From assembly GCF_016863635.1 (NCBI RefSeq), contig NZ_BOPG01000069.1, positions 1-64,000 on the forward strand: a stretch of 64,000 bases of DNA, written 5' to 3'. Every line of letters starts with the position of its first letter. Position 1 is the stretch's first letter. This document shows positions 43,610 through 52,268 of the stretch, piece by piece. A program made the translations under genes and the position numbers. The notes beneath the pieces were generated by a model. That model did no database searches and was not told the DNA's origin. It was given only the letters and a program-made list of their open reading frames with translations. The stretch is from Virgisporangium aurantiacum. Lineage in GTDB: Bacteria; Actinomycetota; Actinomycetes; Mycobacteriales; Micromonosporaceae.

Positions 43610-44088
43610 CCGTCGAATCCGCCGTCGAAGCGGCCATCGCGGCGGTACCGGACCCCGAGATCCGCGTCCTCACGATCGCCGACCTCGGGATCCTGCGCGG
43701 TATCGAGGTCGCCGCCGACGGCCGGGTGGTCGTGACGATCACGCCCACGTACACCGGCTGCCCGGCCATGGACGTGATCCGTCGCGACATCGTCGCCGCC
43801 GCGACCAGGGCCGGCGCCGCCGGGGTCGAGGTCCGCACGGAGCTGTCACCGCCGTGGACCACGGACTGGATCTCGGCCGACGGACGCGCGAAGCTCGCCG
43901 CCGCCGGAACTGTTCCGCCACCGGCGACAGCCAAACCGGGCGCGACGATGCTGCGGCTGACCATGCGCTGCCCCCGGTGCGGCTCGCCGGACACCGAGGA
44001 GCTGTCCCGGTTCGGGTCCACCGCGTGCAAGTCGCTCTGGCGCTGCCGGTCGTGCCGGGAACCCTTCGACTCGGTCAAGGCGCACTGA
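43603..44088 (+). CDS. paaD: Phenylacetyl-CoA epoxidase assembly protein PaaD
   Basis: A 161-residue protein of the MIP18/DUF59 type with a C-terminal zinc ribbon (CPRCGSPD...CRSCREPF). DPEIRVLTIADLGILR and TYTGCPAMDVI are family signatures. It is needed for the epoxidase in vivo, probably by helping iron or iron-sulfur insertion. It overlaps paaC by 7 nt, and paaE begins on its stop codon. Confidence 0.9.
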   Translation: MVTVESAVEAAIAAVPDPEIRVLTIADLGILRGIEVAADGRVVVTITPTYTGCPAMDVIRRDIVAAATRAGAAGVEVRTELSPPWTTDWISADGRAKLAAAGTVPPPATAKPGATMLRLTMRCPRCGSPDTEELSRFGSTACKSLWRCRSCREPFDSVKAH

Positions 44089-45194
44089 TGACGGAGGTCG
44101 TCGTGCGGCGTCCGGTCAAACGGCGCCCGGTCTTCCATCCGCTGCCGGTGGCGGCCGTCGACCGGCTCACCGACGACGCGGTCGCGGTGACGTTCGCGGT
44201 GAGCGAGGACCTGCGGACGGCGTTCGCGTTCCGCGCCGGTCAGCACCTCACCGTCCGCCGCCCGATGCGACCGGGTGAGGTCGACGCGCGGCGGAGCTAC
44301 TCGATCTGCTCGACGCCGCGCGAGCTCGCCGAGCACGGCCGGCTCCGGGTCGGCGTGAAACTGGTGCCCGACGGCGTGTTCTCCACCTGGGCGTGCGGCG
44401 ACATGCGACCCGGCGACGTCGTCGACGTGCTGCCGCCGCTGGGCCACTTCACCACCGACTTCGACCCCGCCCGCACGAGGCACTACGGCGCCGTCGCCGC
44501 CGGGTCCGGGATCACGCCGGTCCTGTCGCTGGTCGCCACGGCCCTGGCCACCGAGCCCGGGAGCCGGTTCACGCTGCTCTTCGGCAACCGGTACGCGCGC
44601 AGCGTCATGTTCGCCGAGGAACTGGCCGACCTGAAGGACCGCTACCCGGCCCGGTTCCACCTGGTGCACGTGCTCTCCCGCGAACCGCAGGGCGCCGACC
44701 TGCTCTCCGGCCGGCTCGACGGCGACCGGCTCACGCGGATCTTCGAGAGCGTGCTCGTCGACGCGGCCACGGTCGACGAGTGGTTCCTGTGCGGCCCGTA
44801 CGGTCTCGTACTCGACGCGAAGGCCGTGCTCGGCGAGCGCACGCGCGTCCACTCTGAGCTTTTTCATGTGGACGACGAGCCGCCGCCGCCGCGCGAACGC
44901 CCGGCCACGCCGGGCGCCGCGACCACGGTCACGATCCGGTTGGACGGCCGGGAGTCGACCTTCGACATGGCGCCCGACGCGCGGGTGCTCGACGCGGCGC
45001 TCGCGGTGCGGCCGGAACTGCCGTACGCCTGCAAGGGCGGGGTGTGCTCGACCTGCCGGGCCATGGTGGTCGAGGGCCAGGTCGAGATGGCCCGCAACTA
45101 CGCTTTGGAACCGGACGAAACGGCCAGGGGATACGTTTTGACCTGTCAGTCGGTGCCGATATCGGCCACTCTCGTGGTCGACTATGACGCGTGA
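44088..45194 (+). CDS. paaE: Phenylacetyl-CoA epoxidase reductase subunit PaaE
   Basis: A 368-residue electron-transfer subunit passing electrons from NAD(P)H to PaaA. The FAD domain has RRSYSICS, the NAD domain has GSGITPVLSL and the C-terminal plant-type [2Fe-2S] ferredoxin has CKGGVCSTC plus a last Cys in VLTCQS. TGATG overlap with paaD. Its stop overlaps the GTG of the sigma factor gene (GTGA), tying the paa operon to the sigma/anti-sigma pair. Confidence 0.93.
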   Translation: MTEVVVRRPVKRRPVFHPLPVAAVDRLTDDAVAVTFAVSEDLRTAFAFRAGQHLTVRRPMRPGEVDARRSYSICSTPRELAEHGRLRVGVKLVPDGVFSTWACGDMRPGDVVDVLPPLGHFTTDFDPARTRHYGAVAAGSGITPVLSLVATALATEPGSRFTLLFGNRYARSVMFAEELADLKDRYPARFHLVHVLSREPQGADLLSGRLDGDRLTRIFESVLVDAATVDEWFLCGPYGLVLDAKAVLGERTRVHSELFHVDDEPPPPRERPATPGAATTVTIRLDGRESTFDMAPDARVLDAALAVRPELPYACKGGVCSTCRAMVVEGQVEMARNYALEPDETARGYVLTCQSVPISATLVVDYDA

Positions 45195-45823
45195 CCAATC
45201 CGTCGGACGGTGAGCCTCGAACAGAGGGCATGCCCCCGCTGTCCCGAGGCCGTGTGTACCGGAGCGAGCCGGTTCCTGAGCCGGCATCCGACCCCAACGA
45301 ACTGCTGAACCGGGTCGCCCGCGGCGACGAGGCCGCGTTCGCCACCCTGTACGACCTGGTCTCCGCCCGCCTGTACGGCCTGGTACTGCGGGTCGTGCGC
45401 GACCCGGCGATGGCCGAGGAGGTGGCGCAGGAGGCGATGGTGGAGGTGTGGCGCGGCGCGACCCGGTTCGACCAGGCCAAGGGCTCGGCGGTGTCGTGGA
45501 TGCTCACGATCGCCCACCGGCGCGCCGTCGACCGGGTGCGCAGCGAGCAGGCCGCCTCCGACCGGTTGCGGAAGGCAGCGACGGTGGAGGTCGCGTACGA
45601 CGACGTGGTCGAGCAGGCCACCACGCGGATCGAGCGCCAGCAGGTGCGCCGCTGCATCGCCGGCCTCACCGAGCTGCAACGCGAGGCCGTGCTGCTCGCG
45701 TACTACCGGGGGTACACGTATCGCGAGGTGTCGGAGCTGCTGAACACTCCGCTGCCGACGATCAAGACGCGGATGCGCGACGGGTTGATTAGATTGAGGG
45801 ATTGCTTGGGGGTGACGGCGTGA
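45191..45823 (+). CDS. sigK: ECF sigma factor, SigK-like
   Basis: A 210-residue ECF sigma factor. Region 2 (~38-108) includes DPAMAEEVAQEAMVEVWRGA. Region 4 (~145-205) includes LTELQREAVLLAYYRGYTYREV and TIKTRMRDGLIRLRDCL (both shortened). The downstream membrane protein is an RskA-type anti-sigma factor, which is the mycobacterial SigK-RskA arrangement. GTG 45191 overlaps the paaE stop; ATG 45230 is a possible shorter start. Name given by family and context. Confidence 0.87.
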   Translation: MTNPSDGEPRTEGMPPLSRGRVYRSEPVPEPASDPNELLNRVARGDEAAFATLYDLVSARLYGLVLRVVRDPAMAEEVAQEAMVEVWRGATRFDQAKGSAVSWMLTIAHRRAVDRVRSEQAASDRLRKAATVEVAYDDVVEQATTRIERQQVRRCIAGLTELQREAVLLAYYRGYTYREVSELLNTPLPTIKTRMRDGLIRLRDCLGVTA

Positions 45824-46575
45824 CCATGAGTGACATTCATTCGTTGTCCGGCGCCTATGCCCTCGACGCGGTCGACGACATCGAGCGGGCCGCGTTCGAA
45901 CGGCACCTGCGCGAGTGCTCGTCCTGCTCGCTGGAAGTGCTCGAGTTGCGGGAGACCGTCGGGCGGCTGTCCGACTCGGTGGCGGTCGAGCCGCCGCCGG
46001 GGCTGCGGGCGTCGGTGTTGCAGGCCGTGGCCCGCACGCCGCAGGCTCCGCCGGGTCGCGCCGCGCGCGGGGGGCCGGCCGCGTCGGCCCAGCGCTGGCG
46101 CCGCTTCGCCGCGGCGTCCGTCGCGGCCGGGGTGATCGCGGTCGGCATCGGCGCCGGCACGTGGACGGTCGCGAACCGCAACGTCGACGACGCGCGCCGC
46201 GCGACCGCGGCCGCCGAGGCGCAACTGGCCAGGGTCGGGCAGGTGCTGGCCGCGCCGGACGCGAAGCAGTACACCACCGCGGCCACCGGCGGTGGCACGG
46301 TCACCGTGACGGTCTCCCGGTCGATGAACGCCGCGGTCGCGGCGATGGGCGGCATGCCCAACGTGGGCGCCGGGAAGATCTACCAGCTGTGGATGATCCC
46401 GGCGGGCGAGCCGAAGGTGGTGGCCCGGCCGGTCGGCCAGACGCCTCCGGGCGGCACATCCACCATGCAGGTGATGCCGGTCGGCGACGCCGAACTCTTC
46501 GGCGTCACGGTCGAGCCCAGGGGCGGCTCCAAGAAACCCACCACCGACCCGGTGGCGCTCATCGCGCTGGCGTAA
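45820..46575 (+). CDS. rskA: RskA-family anti-sigma factor
   Basis: A 251-residue membrane anti-sigma factor. The cytosolic zinc-type anti-sigma domain carries His29-x3-Cys33-x2-Cys36 (HLRECSSC). A single membrane helix spans ~96-117. The extracytoplasmic RskA domain (~160-250) includes KIYQLWMIPAGEPKVV. It should bind the sigma factor encoded just upstream and release it upon proteolysis. GTG 45820, preceded by GGGGG at 7 nt, overlaps the sigma stop (GTGA); ATG 45826 is an alternative. The 3' end overlaps the convergent reductase gene by 17 nt. Confidence 0.9.
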   Translation: MTMSDIHSLSGAYALDAVDDIERAAFERHLRECSSCSLEVLELRETVGRLSDSVAVEPPPGLRASVLQAVARTPQAPPGRAARGGPAASAQRWRRFAAASVAAGVIAVGIGAGTWTVANRNVDDARRATAAAEAQLARVGQVLAAPDAKQYTTAATGGGTVTVTVSRSMNAAVAAMGGMPNVGAGKIYQLWMIPAGEPKVVARPVGQTPPGGTSTMQVMPVGDAELFGVTVEPRGGSKKPTTDPVALIALA

Positions 46576-47515
46576 CGTCCAAGATCTTTGGATCGTCCGG
46601 ACGCCAGACGGCGGCCGCGGCGTTCGCGCGGACCTGTTCCCCGCTGGTGGCCCCCGCGATGACGCTGGCCACGGCGGGCTGCGCGAGCAGGCCGCCGATC
46701 GCCACCGCGAGCATCGACACGCCGTTGTCGGCGGCGTACCGCTCGAGCCGCTCGATGGTGTCCCACGGCGCGTCGGCCAGCCAGCGGTTGAAGCCGTCGC
46801 CGGCCAGGCGGGTGCCGGCCGGCGCCTGCTCGCCGCGCCGGTACTTGCCGGTGAGCAGGCCGCTCTCCAGCGGGAAGTACGGCAGCAGGCCGAGGCCGAA
46901 CTTCTCGCACGCGGGCAGCACGTCGCTCTCGACCTCGCGGTTGATCAGGCTGTACCGGTTCTGCGCGCTGACGAACGGGGTGAGGTTGGCGGTGCGGGCG
47001 ATCCAGGCGGCGTCGGCGATCTGGTGCCCGGCGAAGTTCGAGTGCCCGATGTACAGCACCTTGCCGGCCCGGACCAGGTCGTCGAGGGCGGCCATGGTCT
47101 CCTCGACCGGCGTGCCCGCGTCGGGGAAATGGAGCTGGTAGAGGTCGATGCGGTCGGTGCCGAGCCGCTTGAGGGACGTCTCCACGGCCGTGCGGATGTA
47201 CCGGCGGGCGCCCCGGGCGCCGAGGTCGCGGCCGTTGGTGCCGTGCACGTCGCCGCCGAACTTCGTGGCGATCACGGCGTCGTCGCGGCGCTTGCCGAGG
47301 GCGGCGCCCAGCACCTCTTCCGAGTTGTGCGCCTGGTCGCCGTAGATGTCGGCCGTGTCGAAGAGGTTGATGCCCAGGTCGAGGGCGGTATGGACGACAT
47401 CGGTGGCGCGCTCGTCGTCGATGCGGCGGCCGAAGTTGTTGCAGCCGATGCCGATCGTGGAGACAACCAGGCCGGACGACCCGAGACGGCGGTAAGCGAT
47501 GTCGGTCACGGCCAT
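46559..47515 (-). CDS. Aldo/keto reductase
   Basis: A 318-residue NADPH-dependent oxidoreductase with the TIM-barrel AKR fold. The catalytic tetrad is seen as Asp-Tyr in FDTADIYG, Lys in ATKFGG and His in YQLHFPD. VIAGATSGEQVRANA near the C-terminus is the cofactor-binding end. Substrate is unknown; it belongs to the general YajO/Gcy-like group. Divergent from mqnC, with only 29 nt between the two starts. Confidence 0.9.
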   Translation of the reverse strand: MAVTDIAYRRLGSSGLVVSTIGIGCNNFGRRIDDERATDVVHTALDLGINLFDTADIYGDQAHNSEEVLGAALGKRRDDAVIATKFGGDVHGTNGRDLGARGARRYIRTAVETSLKRLGTDRIDLYQLHFPDAGTPVEETMAALDDLVRAGKVLYIGHSNFAGHQIADAAWIARTANLTPFVSAQNRYSLINREVESDVLPACEKFGLGLLPYFPLESGLLTGKYRRGEQAPAGTRLAGDGFNRWLADAPWDTIERLERYAADNGVSMLAVAIGGLLAQPAVASVIAGATSGEQVRANAAAAVWRPDDPKILDVTPAR

Positions 47516-47532
47516 GATCCTATGCCGGGCGT

Positions 47533-47538
47533 TACGCT
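47533..47538 (+). promoter_or_regulatory. Candidate -10 box of mqnC
   Basis: TACGCT lies 6 nt before GTG 47545 without a ribosome binding site, as at mqnE and menG. Confidence 0.45.
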
Positions 47539-47544
47539 CGAACC

Positions 47545-48729
47545 GTGACCCAGGTGATCAGCGACATCCTGCAGCGGGCCGCCGACGGTGGGCGGATCAC
47601 TCACGACGAGGCCCTCCTTCTCTACACGGACGCACCCCTGCATCCGCTGGGTGAAGCGGCCGACGCGGTGCGTCGCCGCCGGTATCCGGACAATGTGGTC
47701 ACATACCTGATCGACCGCAACATCAACTACACGAACGTCTGCGTGACGGCCTGCAAGTTCTGCGCGTTCTATCGCGCGCCGAAGCACTCCGAGGGCTGGT
47801 CGCACCCGATGGAGGAGATCCTGCGCCGGTGCGGCGAGGCGGTCGAACTGGGTGCCACGCAGGTGATGCTGCAGGGCGGCCACCACCCCGACTACGGGGT
47901 CGAGTACTACGAAGATCTGTTCTCCTCGGTGAAGCAGGCCTATCCGCAGCTCGTGATCCACTCGATCGGCCCGAGTGAGATTCTGCATATGTCCAAGGTG
48001 TCGTCCGTTTCGATCGAGGAGGCCGTGCGGCGCATCAAGGCCGCCGGGCTCGACTCGATCGCCGGCGCCGGCGCCGAGATGCTGCCGTTGCGGCCGCGCA
48101 AGGCCATCGCTCCGCTGAAGGAGTCGGGCGAGCGGTGGCTGGAGGTCATGGAGGTCGCGCACGGCCTCGGCGTCGAATCCACCGCGACCATGATGATGGG
48201 GACGGGAGAGACCGCGGCCGAGCGCATCGAGCACCTCCGGATGATCCGCGACGTGCAGGATCGCACCGGCGGGTTCCGGTCGTTCATTCCGTGGACCTAC
48301 CAGCCCGAGAACAACCATTTGAAGGGACGCACGCAGGCGACCGCCCTGGAGTACCTGCGCCTGATCGCGGTGGCGCGGCTGTTCTTCGAGACCGTTCCGC
48401 ACCTGCAGTCGTCGTGGCTCACCACGGGCAAGGACGTCGGCCAGTTGTCGCTGCACATGGGCGTCGACGACCTCGGATCGATCATGCTCGAAGAGAACGT
48501 GATCTCCTCGGCGGGCGCCAAACACCGGTCGAACCTGCACGAGCTCATCTCGCTGATCCGGTCGGCCGACCGGATTCCGGCCCAGCGCGACACCCTCTAC
48601 AACCGGCTGGCCGTGCACTGGACGCCCGACGACGATCCGACCGACGAGCGTGTGGTTTCCCACTTCTCGTCGATCGCTCTTCCCGGTGGTGGAGCCGGTC
48701 GTCAGCTGCCCTTGGTAGACGCGCGGTAG
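47545..48729 (+). CDS. mqnC: Cyclic dehypoxanthinyl futalosine synthase MqnC
   Basis: A 394-residue radical SAM enzyme that cyclises dehypoxanthine futalosine, the last early step of the pathway. The [4Fe-4S] cysteines are Cys66, Cys70 and Cys73 (CVTACKFC). GGHHPDYGVEYYEDL and AGAGAEMLPLRPRKAIAP are family landmarks. Its substrate comes from MqnB, which is not encoded in this window. No downstream partner; a 150-nt gap with only a weak hairpin separates it from the LPxTG gene. Confidence 0.95.
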   Translation: MTQVISDILQRAADGGRITHDEALLLYTDAPLHPLGEAADAVRRRRYPDNVVTYLIDRNINYTNVCVTACKFCAFYRAPKHSEGWSHPMEEILRRCGEAVELGATQVMLQGGHHPDYGVEYYEDLFSSVKQAYPQLVIHSIGPSEILHMSKVSSVSIEEAVRRIKAAGLDSIAGAGAEMLPLRPRKAIAPLKESGERWLEVMEVAHGLGVESTATMMMGTGETAAERIEHLRMIRDVQDRTGGFRSFIPWTYQPENNHLKGRTQATALEYLRLIAVARLFFETVPHLQSSWLTTGKDVGQLSLHMGVDDLGSIMLEENVISSAGAKHRSNLHELISLIRSADRIPAQRDTLYNRLAVHWTPDDDPTDERVVSHFSSIALPGGGAGRQLPLVDAR

Positions 48730-48879
48730 TTTTGCTTTCACCCACTGTCTCAAGTGGACAGAATCGTTACTGCCTCGTCATCGCTTCGCCCGAATTGGCG
48801 CTGATTGTAGGGTGGCGTCGGGGGTTAAGACTTCGATAAGTTGCCGCGGTCCTTCCAACTCTCTTCCCTCGGGGGAGTC

Positions 48880-50409
48880 ATGGGCTTGCTACGCAACCGA
48901 TCCCTCGTGGTCACCGGTGCTGTTGCCGCCGCCGTACTGCTCGCCGCCCCGCCCGCGTTCGCGGAACCGGCGGGTGCCGATGTCGAGTTCCGGGTCGTCG
49001 GCAACACGGTGGTCGAAGCCGTCGGCAAGCCGGTGTTCGTCCAGCTCGCCAACAAGGGCCCGGACACGGCCGACAACATCGTGGTGAAGGTCGACATCAG
49101 CAAGGTCGACACCGACAAGGTCGAGGCGCGGACCCCGGCGGGCTGCAGCGACCCCGACGGCGGCATCTTCCTGTGCAGCGTCGGCAGCCTGACTCCCGGC
49201 GAGACCAACACCGGCTTCTCCCCGTTCGACATCATCTCGGTGAGAAAACTCAACAGCGGCGAGTCCGGTGCCGCGGGATCGTTCAGCGTCGAGGTCACGT
49301 CCGACACCCCGGACCCCAATCCCGGAAACAACAAGAAGGTCGACGTTCCGCTGACGGTCAAGCCGTGGGCGTACGACCTCAACGTCGCCGTCCAGGACAT
49401 CTGGGCCGCGCAGAGCGGCGAGCCGAACCCGGTCAAGCCCGGTGACGAGGCGCCGTTCGTCGCCCAGTTCTCCAACACCGGCGACGCGACCGCGCTCGAT
49501 CCGGTGTGGCAGGTGTCGCTGCCGCCGTACGTCACGTTCGTCCGCGAGGACGCATCGTGGGCCGGCGAAAGCAAAACCACCGAGTTCTGTACCTTCAACG
49601 CGCCGAGGACCGTGGCCTCCTGCAAGGCGGCCGGGGTGGCGATCCCCAGGAATTTCGTCTTCGGTAGCGCCTTCACCGTGCGGGTCGCCAAGGACGCGCC
49701 CGGCCCGGCCGCGCTGACCGGCGGCATCGCCGACGGTGGCGCCCTGGGCATCCTGAAGGATGCGCCCCCGCCGCCCGAGGAGGCTGTTTCGCTCGCGGCG
49801 TCGAAGGGCCTCAAGCTCTCCACGATGACGGCCCAGCAGCGATCGGCCGTCGATGGTGGCGACGACGCCGACCCGAGCGACAACGGGGCCTTCTTCTCCG
49901 CGCACGTCGCCGCCAACGGGGCCGACCTGGCGGTCACCGCGACCTCGGCCAGCGGCGCGGTCGGCGCTGTTGTCAAGATCACGGTGACGGTCGAGAACCA
50001 CGGCGACGCGTCGTCGCCGGACACGACGCTGACGGTCACCGCGCCCACCGGCACCGAACTGGTCGACATGCCGACCAACTGCGTGTTCGTCACCGCGGGC
50101 AAGGTCGGCAAGTGCGAGGGGCTGCTCTCGGCGGGCGAGAAGAGCGCGGGGCAGTTCTCCTTCAAGATCGCTTCCACGTCGGTCGCGAAGGACGGCAAGG
50201 CGCACATCGAGGGCCCGCTGTTCGACAGGAACCCGGCCAACAACGACGCGGCGATCGTCATCACGATCGACAACGGGCTGCCGATCACCGGCGCCAAGGT
50301 GTCGGTGATCGCCGGTACCGGTGTGGCCGTGCTGCTGGCCGGCGCGCTGCTGTTCTTCCTCGCGCGGCGACGCCGCGTCGAACTGGTGACGCCCTCGCGC
50401 GACGCCTGA
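48880..50409 (+). CDS. LPxTG-anchored surface protein with DUF11/CARDB-like repeats
   Basis: A 509-residue wall protein. A signal peptide (~1-27, ending APPAFA) precedes beta-rich modules at ~30-160, ~165-280 and ~345-460. They contain DUF11-like phrases such as NKGPDTADNIVVKVD, DTPDPNPGNN and VENHGDASSPDTTLTV. The sorting signal is LPITG at 467-471, then a hydrophobic helix and RRRR. Sortase should link it to peptidoglycan. No enzymatic motif is seen; adhesion or wall structure is likely. ATG 48880 lies 2-3 nt after GGGGGAG, which is close, but it gives a normal signal peptide. Confidence 0.85.
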   Translation: MGLLRNRSLVVTGAVAAAVLLAAPPAFAEPAGADVEFRVVGNTVVEAVGKPVFVQLANKGPDTADNIVVKVDISKVDTDKVEARTPAGCSDPDGGIFLCSVGSLTPGETNTGFSPFDIISVRKLNSGESGAAGSFSVEVTSDTPDPNPGNNKKVDVPLTVKPWAYDLNVAVQDIWAAQSGEPNPVKPGDEAPFVAQFSNTGDATALDPVWQVSLPPYVTFVREDASWAGESKTTEFCTFNAPRTVASCKAAGVAIPRNFVFGSAFTVRVAKDAPGPAALTGGIADGGALGILKDAPPPPEEAVSLAASKGLKLSTMTAQQRSAVDGGDDADPSDNGAFFSAHVAANGADLAVTATSASGAVGAVVKITVTVENHGDASSPDTTLTVTAPTGTELVDMPTNCVFVTAGKVGKCEGLLSAGEKSAGQFSFKIASTSVAKDGKAHIEGPLFDRNPANNDAAIVITIDNGLPITGAKVSVIAGTGVAVLLAGALLFFLARRRRVELVTPSRDA

Positions 50410-50430
50410 ATCTTTACCGCATATAGCCGG

Positions 50431-50460
50431 CGGCCGGTGCACCTGTGGGTGTGCCGGCCG
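50431..50460 (+). terminator. Hairpin after the LPxTG gene
   Basis: Arms 50431-50442 and 50449-50460 form a 12-bp RNA stem with two G-U pairs and a 6-nt loop. No U-tract. It ends 10 bases before the menG -10 box. Confidence 0.7.
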
Positions 50461-50470
50461 TCCGTGCGCA

Positions 50471-50476
50471 TAGGGT
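50471..50476 (+). promoter_or_regulatory. Candidate -10 box of menG
   Basis: TAGGGT lies 7 nt before GTG 50484; the distance fits a leaderless message. Confidence 0.45.
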
Positions 50477-50483
50477 GTTCCTC

Positions 50484-51176
50484 GTGGGTAGGGCGTCTTT
50501 GGAGAAGGAGCCGCACGAGGTCGCGGCGATGTTCGACGGTGTGGCGGAGAAGTACGACCGCACCAACACCGTCCTGGCGCTCGGCCAGGACCGGATGTGG
50601 CGGCGGTGCACGCGCGAGGCGCTCGACCTGAAATCCGGTGAACGCGTGCTCGACCTGGCCGCCGGAACCGGCGTGTCCACACAGGAACTGGCCCGCTCCG
50701 GCGCCACCGCGATCGGCGCCGACTTCTCCGTCGGGATGCTCCGCGCCGGCCGACGCGCCCGCCCGTCGGTGCCCCTGGTGGCGGCCGACGCGCTGGCCCT
50801 GCCGTTCGCCGACGACTCGTTCGACGCGGTCACCATCTCGTTCGGCCTCCGGAACATCGTCGATCCGGCCGCCGCGCTCCGCGAAATGGCCCGGGTGACC
50901 AGGCCCGGCGGCCGCCTCGTCGTGTGCGAGTTCAGCCACCCGGTGCTCCCGCCGTTCCGGCTGGTGTACCTGGGCATTGTGCTCCGCACGCTCCCCGTCG
51001 TGGCGCGGCGGGTCGCCAGCAACCCCGACGCGTACGTGTACCTGGCCGAGTCGATCCCCGCCTGGCCCGACCAGGAGGCCCTGGCCGGCGTGATCCAGCA
51101 GGCCGGCTGGGCCAAGGTCGCCTGGCGCAACCTGACCGGCGGCGTGGTCGCCCTCCACCGCGCGACAAAGCCGTAA
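50484..51176 (+). CDS. menG: Demethylmenaquinone methyltransferase
   Basis: A 230-residue SAM-dependent methyltransferase of the UbiE/MenG family, catalysing the final C-methylation of menaquinone. VAAMFDGVAEKYDRTN near the N-terminus, VLDLAAGTG (SAM motif I), and FDAVTISFGLRNI are the family signatures. GTG 50484 is chosen because the product begins as in other actinobacterial MenG proteins (GRASLEKEPHEV). A perfect 11-bp hairpin follows the stop. Confidence 0.93.
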   Translation: MGRASLEKEPHEVAAMFDGVAEKYDRTNTVLALGQDRMWRRCTREALDLKSGERVLDLAAGTGVSTQELARSGATAIGADFSVGMLRAGRRARPSVPLVAADALALPFADDSFDAVTISFGLRNIVDPAAALREMARVTRPGGRLVVCEFSHPVLPPFRLVYLGIVLRTLPVVARRVASNPDAYVYLAESIPAWPDQEALAGVIQQAGWAKVAWRNLTGGVVALHRATKP

Positions 51177-51177
51177 C

Positions 51178-51216
51178 CCCTCTGCCGCGATCATGGGTGG
51201 CCCGAGCGGCAGAGGG
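51178..51216. terminator. Bidirectional hairpin between menG and the AbiEi-like gene
   Basis: Perfect 11-nt arms, 51178-51188 and 51206-51216, flank a 17-nt loop that contains the AbiEi-like gene's stop codon. Confidence 0.65.
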
Positions 51217-52087
51217 CGGCCCGGATTGTCGCGATCACCCCTTCCGGCCGGTCGTGGAGGTCGGCCCAGGTGAACCGGAGGACCGTCCACCCCGCCGCGA
51301 CGAGGCGGTTCTGCCGGGTGCGGTCGCGTTGGAAGCGGACCGCGTCACTGTGGAATGCCCAACCGTCCAGCTCGACGACCAGCCGGGCAGCGGCGAAGAC
51401 CAGGTCGCCGTAACCGATCAGGCCGGCGCGGTCGCGGATCTCCACATTCGCCGCCCAGCCGGTGATGCCGGCCGATCGCAGCAATGCAGCCGCCCTCCGT
51501 TCGGCCGCCGAGTGCGCTCCGGCGCCCGCCGCCCGGATCAGCCGCACCAGGCGGGGCGCGCCGCGCCGGCCGGCATGGTCGTGGAGTCGCCGGACCATTT
51601 CGCCGTGGTTGGTCCAGCCCTGTTGGATTGCGCGGTCCATCACTTGCATGGCGGCGTCTTCGGGGAGGAGGCGGAGGCAGTCGAAGACGGTGCGGTCGGT
51701 TGAGGTGATCGGGATGCCGTCGGCGCGGCAGATGTCGGCCTTCGCCAGCGGGTCACGAAGGATCCGGACGCCCGGCACGGACGCGCGGCCCCGCGGCCCG
51801 GTCCACAACCAGCGGATCGTGCCGTCGGCGGGCAGGCCGTACCAGAGTGCCGCGGACGGCCCGGCAACGACCGATCCCGGAACGGTCAGTTGTGCCGCGG
51901 CGGCCATGATCAGCGGGGTGACCTGGCGTCCCTGGAAGGCGAACACCTTGCCGTACACCCGTTGCCACTCGCCGGATCCGAGGCGGCGGCGTACCTGGTA
52001 CTCGCTGAAGCCGCAGCGCATCGCGTCGGCGCGGGTGAAGAGGCCGAGGTGGCGGGCGGCGGCGCGGCGTAGGCGCTGGTCCTTCAC
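51191..52087 (-). CDS. AbiEi-type winged helix plus DUF559 protein
   Basis: A 298-residue protein. The N-terminus (~3-50) resembles the winged helix of type IV AbiEi antitoxins (LGLFTRADAMRCGFSEYQVRRRLGSG, in parts, then WQRVYGKVF). The C-terminus (~235-290) is a DUF559 domain of the PD-(D/E)xK type (LVVELDGWAFHSD, then RQNRLVAAGWTVLRFTW). No AbiEii nucleotidyltransferase toxin is encoded beside it. Such fused orphans are common in actinobacteria and their role is unknown. GTG 52087 begins at a sensible domain edge but lacks a clear ribosome binding site; the longer frame to 52516 overlaps the reductase gene. Confidence 0.78.
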   Translation of the reverse strand: MKDQRLRRAAARHLGLFTRADAMRCGFSEYQVRRRLGSGEWQRVYGKVFAFQGRQVTPLIMAAAAQLTVPGSVVAGPSAALWYGLPADGTIRWLWTGPRGRASVPGVRILRDPLAKADICRADGIPITSTDRTVFDCLRLLPEDAAMQVMDRAIQQGWTNHGEMVRRLHDHAGRRGAPRLVRLIRAAGAGAHSAAERRAAALLRSAGITGWAANVEIRDRAGLIGYGDLVFAAARLVVELDGWAFHSDAVRFQRDRTRQNRLVAAGWTVLRFTWADLHDRPEGVIATIRAALCRSGHP

Positions 52088-52140
52088 GGCGAACCACGAT
52101 CGCGGATCGGAAGAATGCGGTCCAACCCGAGCGACCGGGC

Positions 52141-52160
52141 TGTGGATAACCTGTGGAAAA
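52141..52160. repeat. Two DnaA-box-like words
   Basis: TGTGGATAA (52141-52149) and TGTGGAAAA (52152-52160) lie 54 bases upstream of the AbiEi-like start, echoing the cluster at 25183-25236. Confidence 0.4.
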
Positions 52161-52244
52161 CCGGGCGAGCTGCCCGTTCGCTGGAAGTTAGTGTCCCCTA
52201 AGAAAATCGTGCCAACGGCACCAGTTCTAGACTGCACCACTGGA

Positions 52245-52268
52245 TGCTTGTGAAGACTTTCACGAGCA
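52245..52268 (+). promoter_or_regulatory. 5'-leader hairpin of the geranylgeranyl reductase gene
   Basis: Arms 52245-52254 and 52259-52268 form ten pairs (one G-U) around a GACT loop, ending 2 nt before the GGGAGGAGG ribosome binding site. A -10-like TAGACT lies at 52228-52233, so the hairpin would sit close to the 5' end of the message. Confidence 0.5.
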
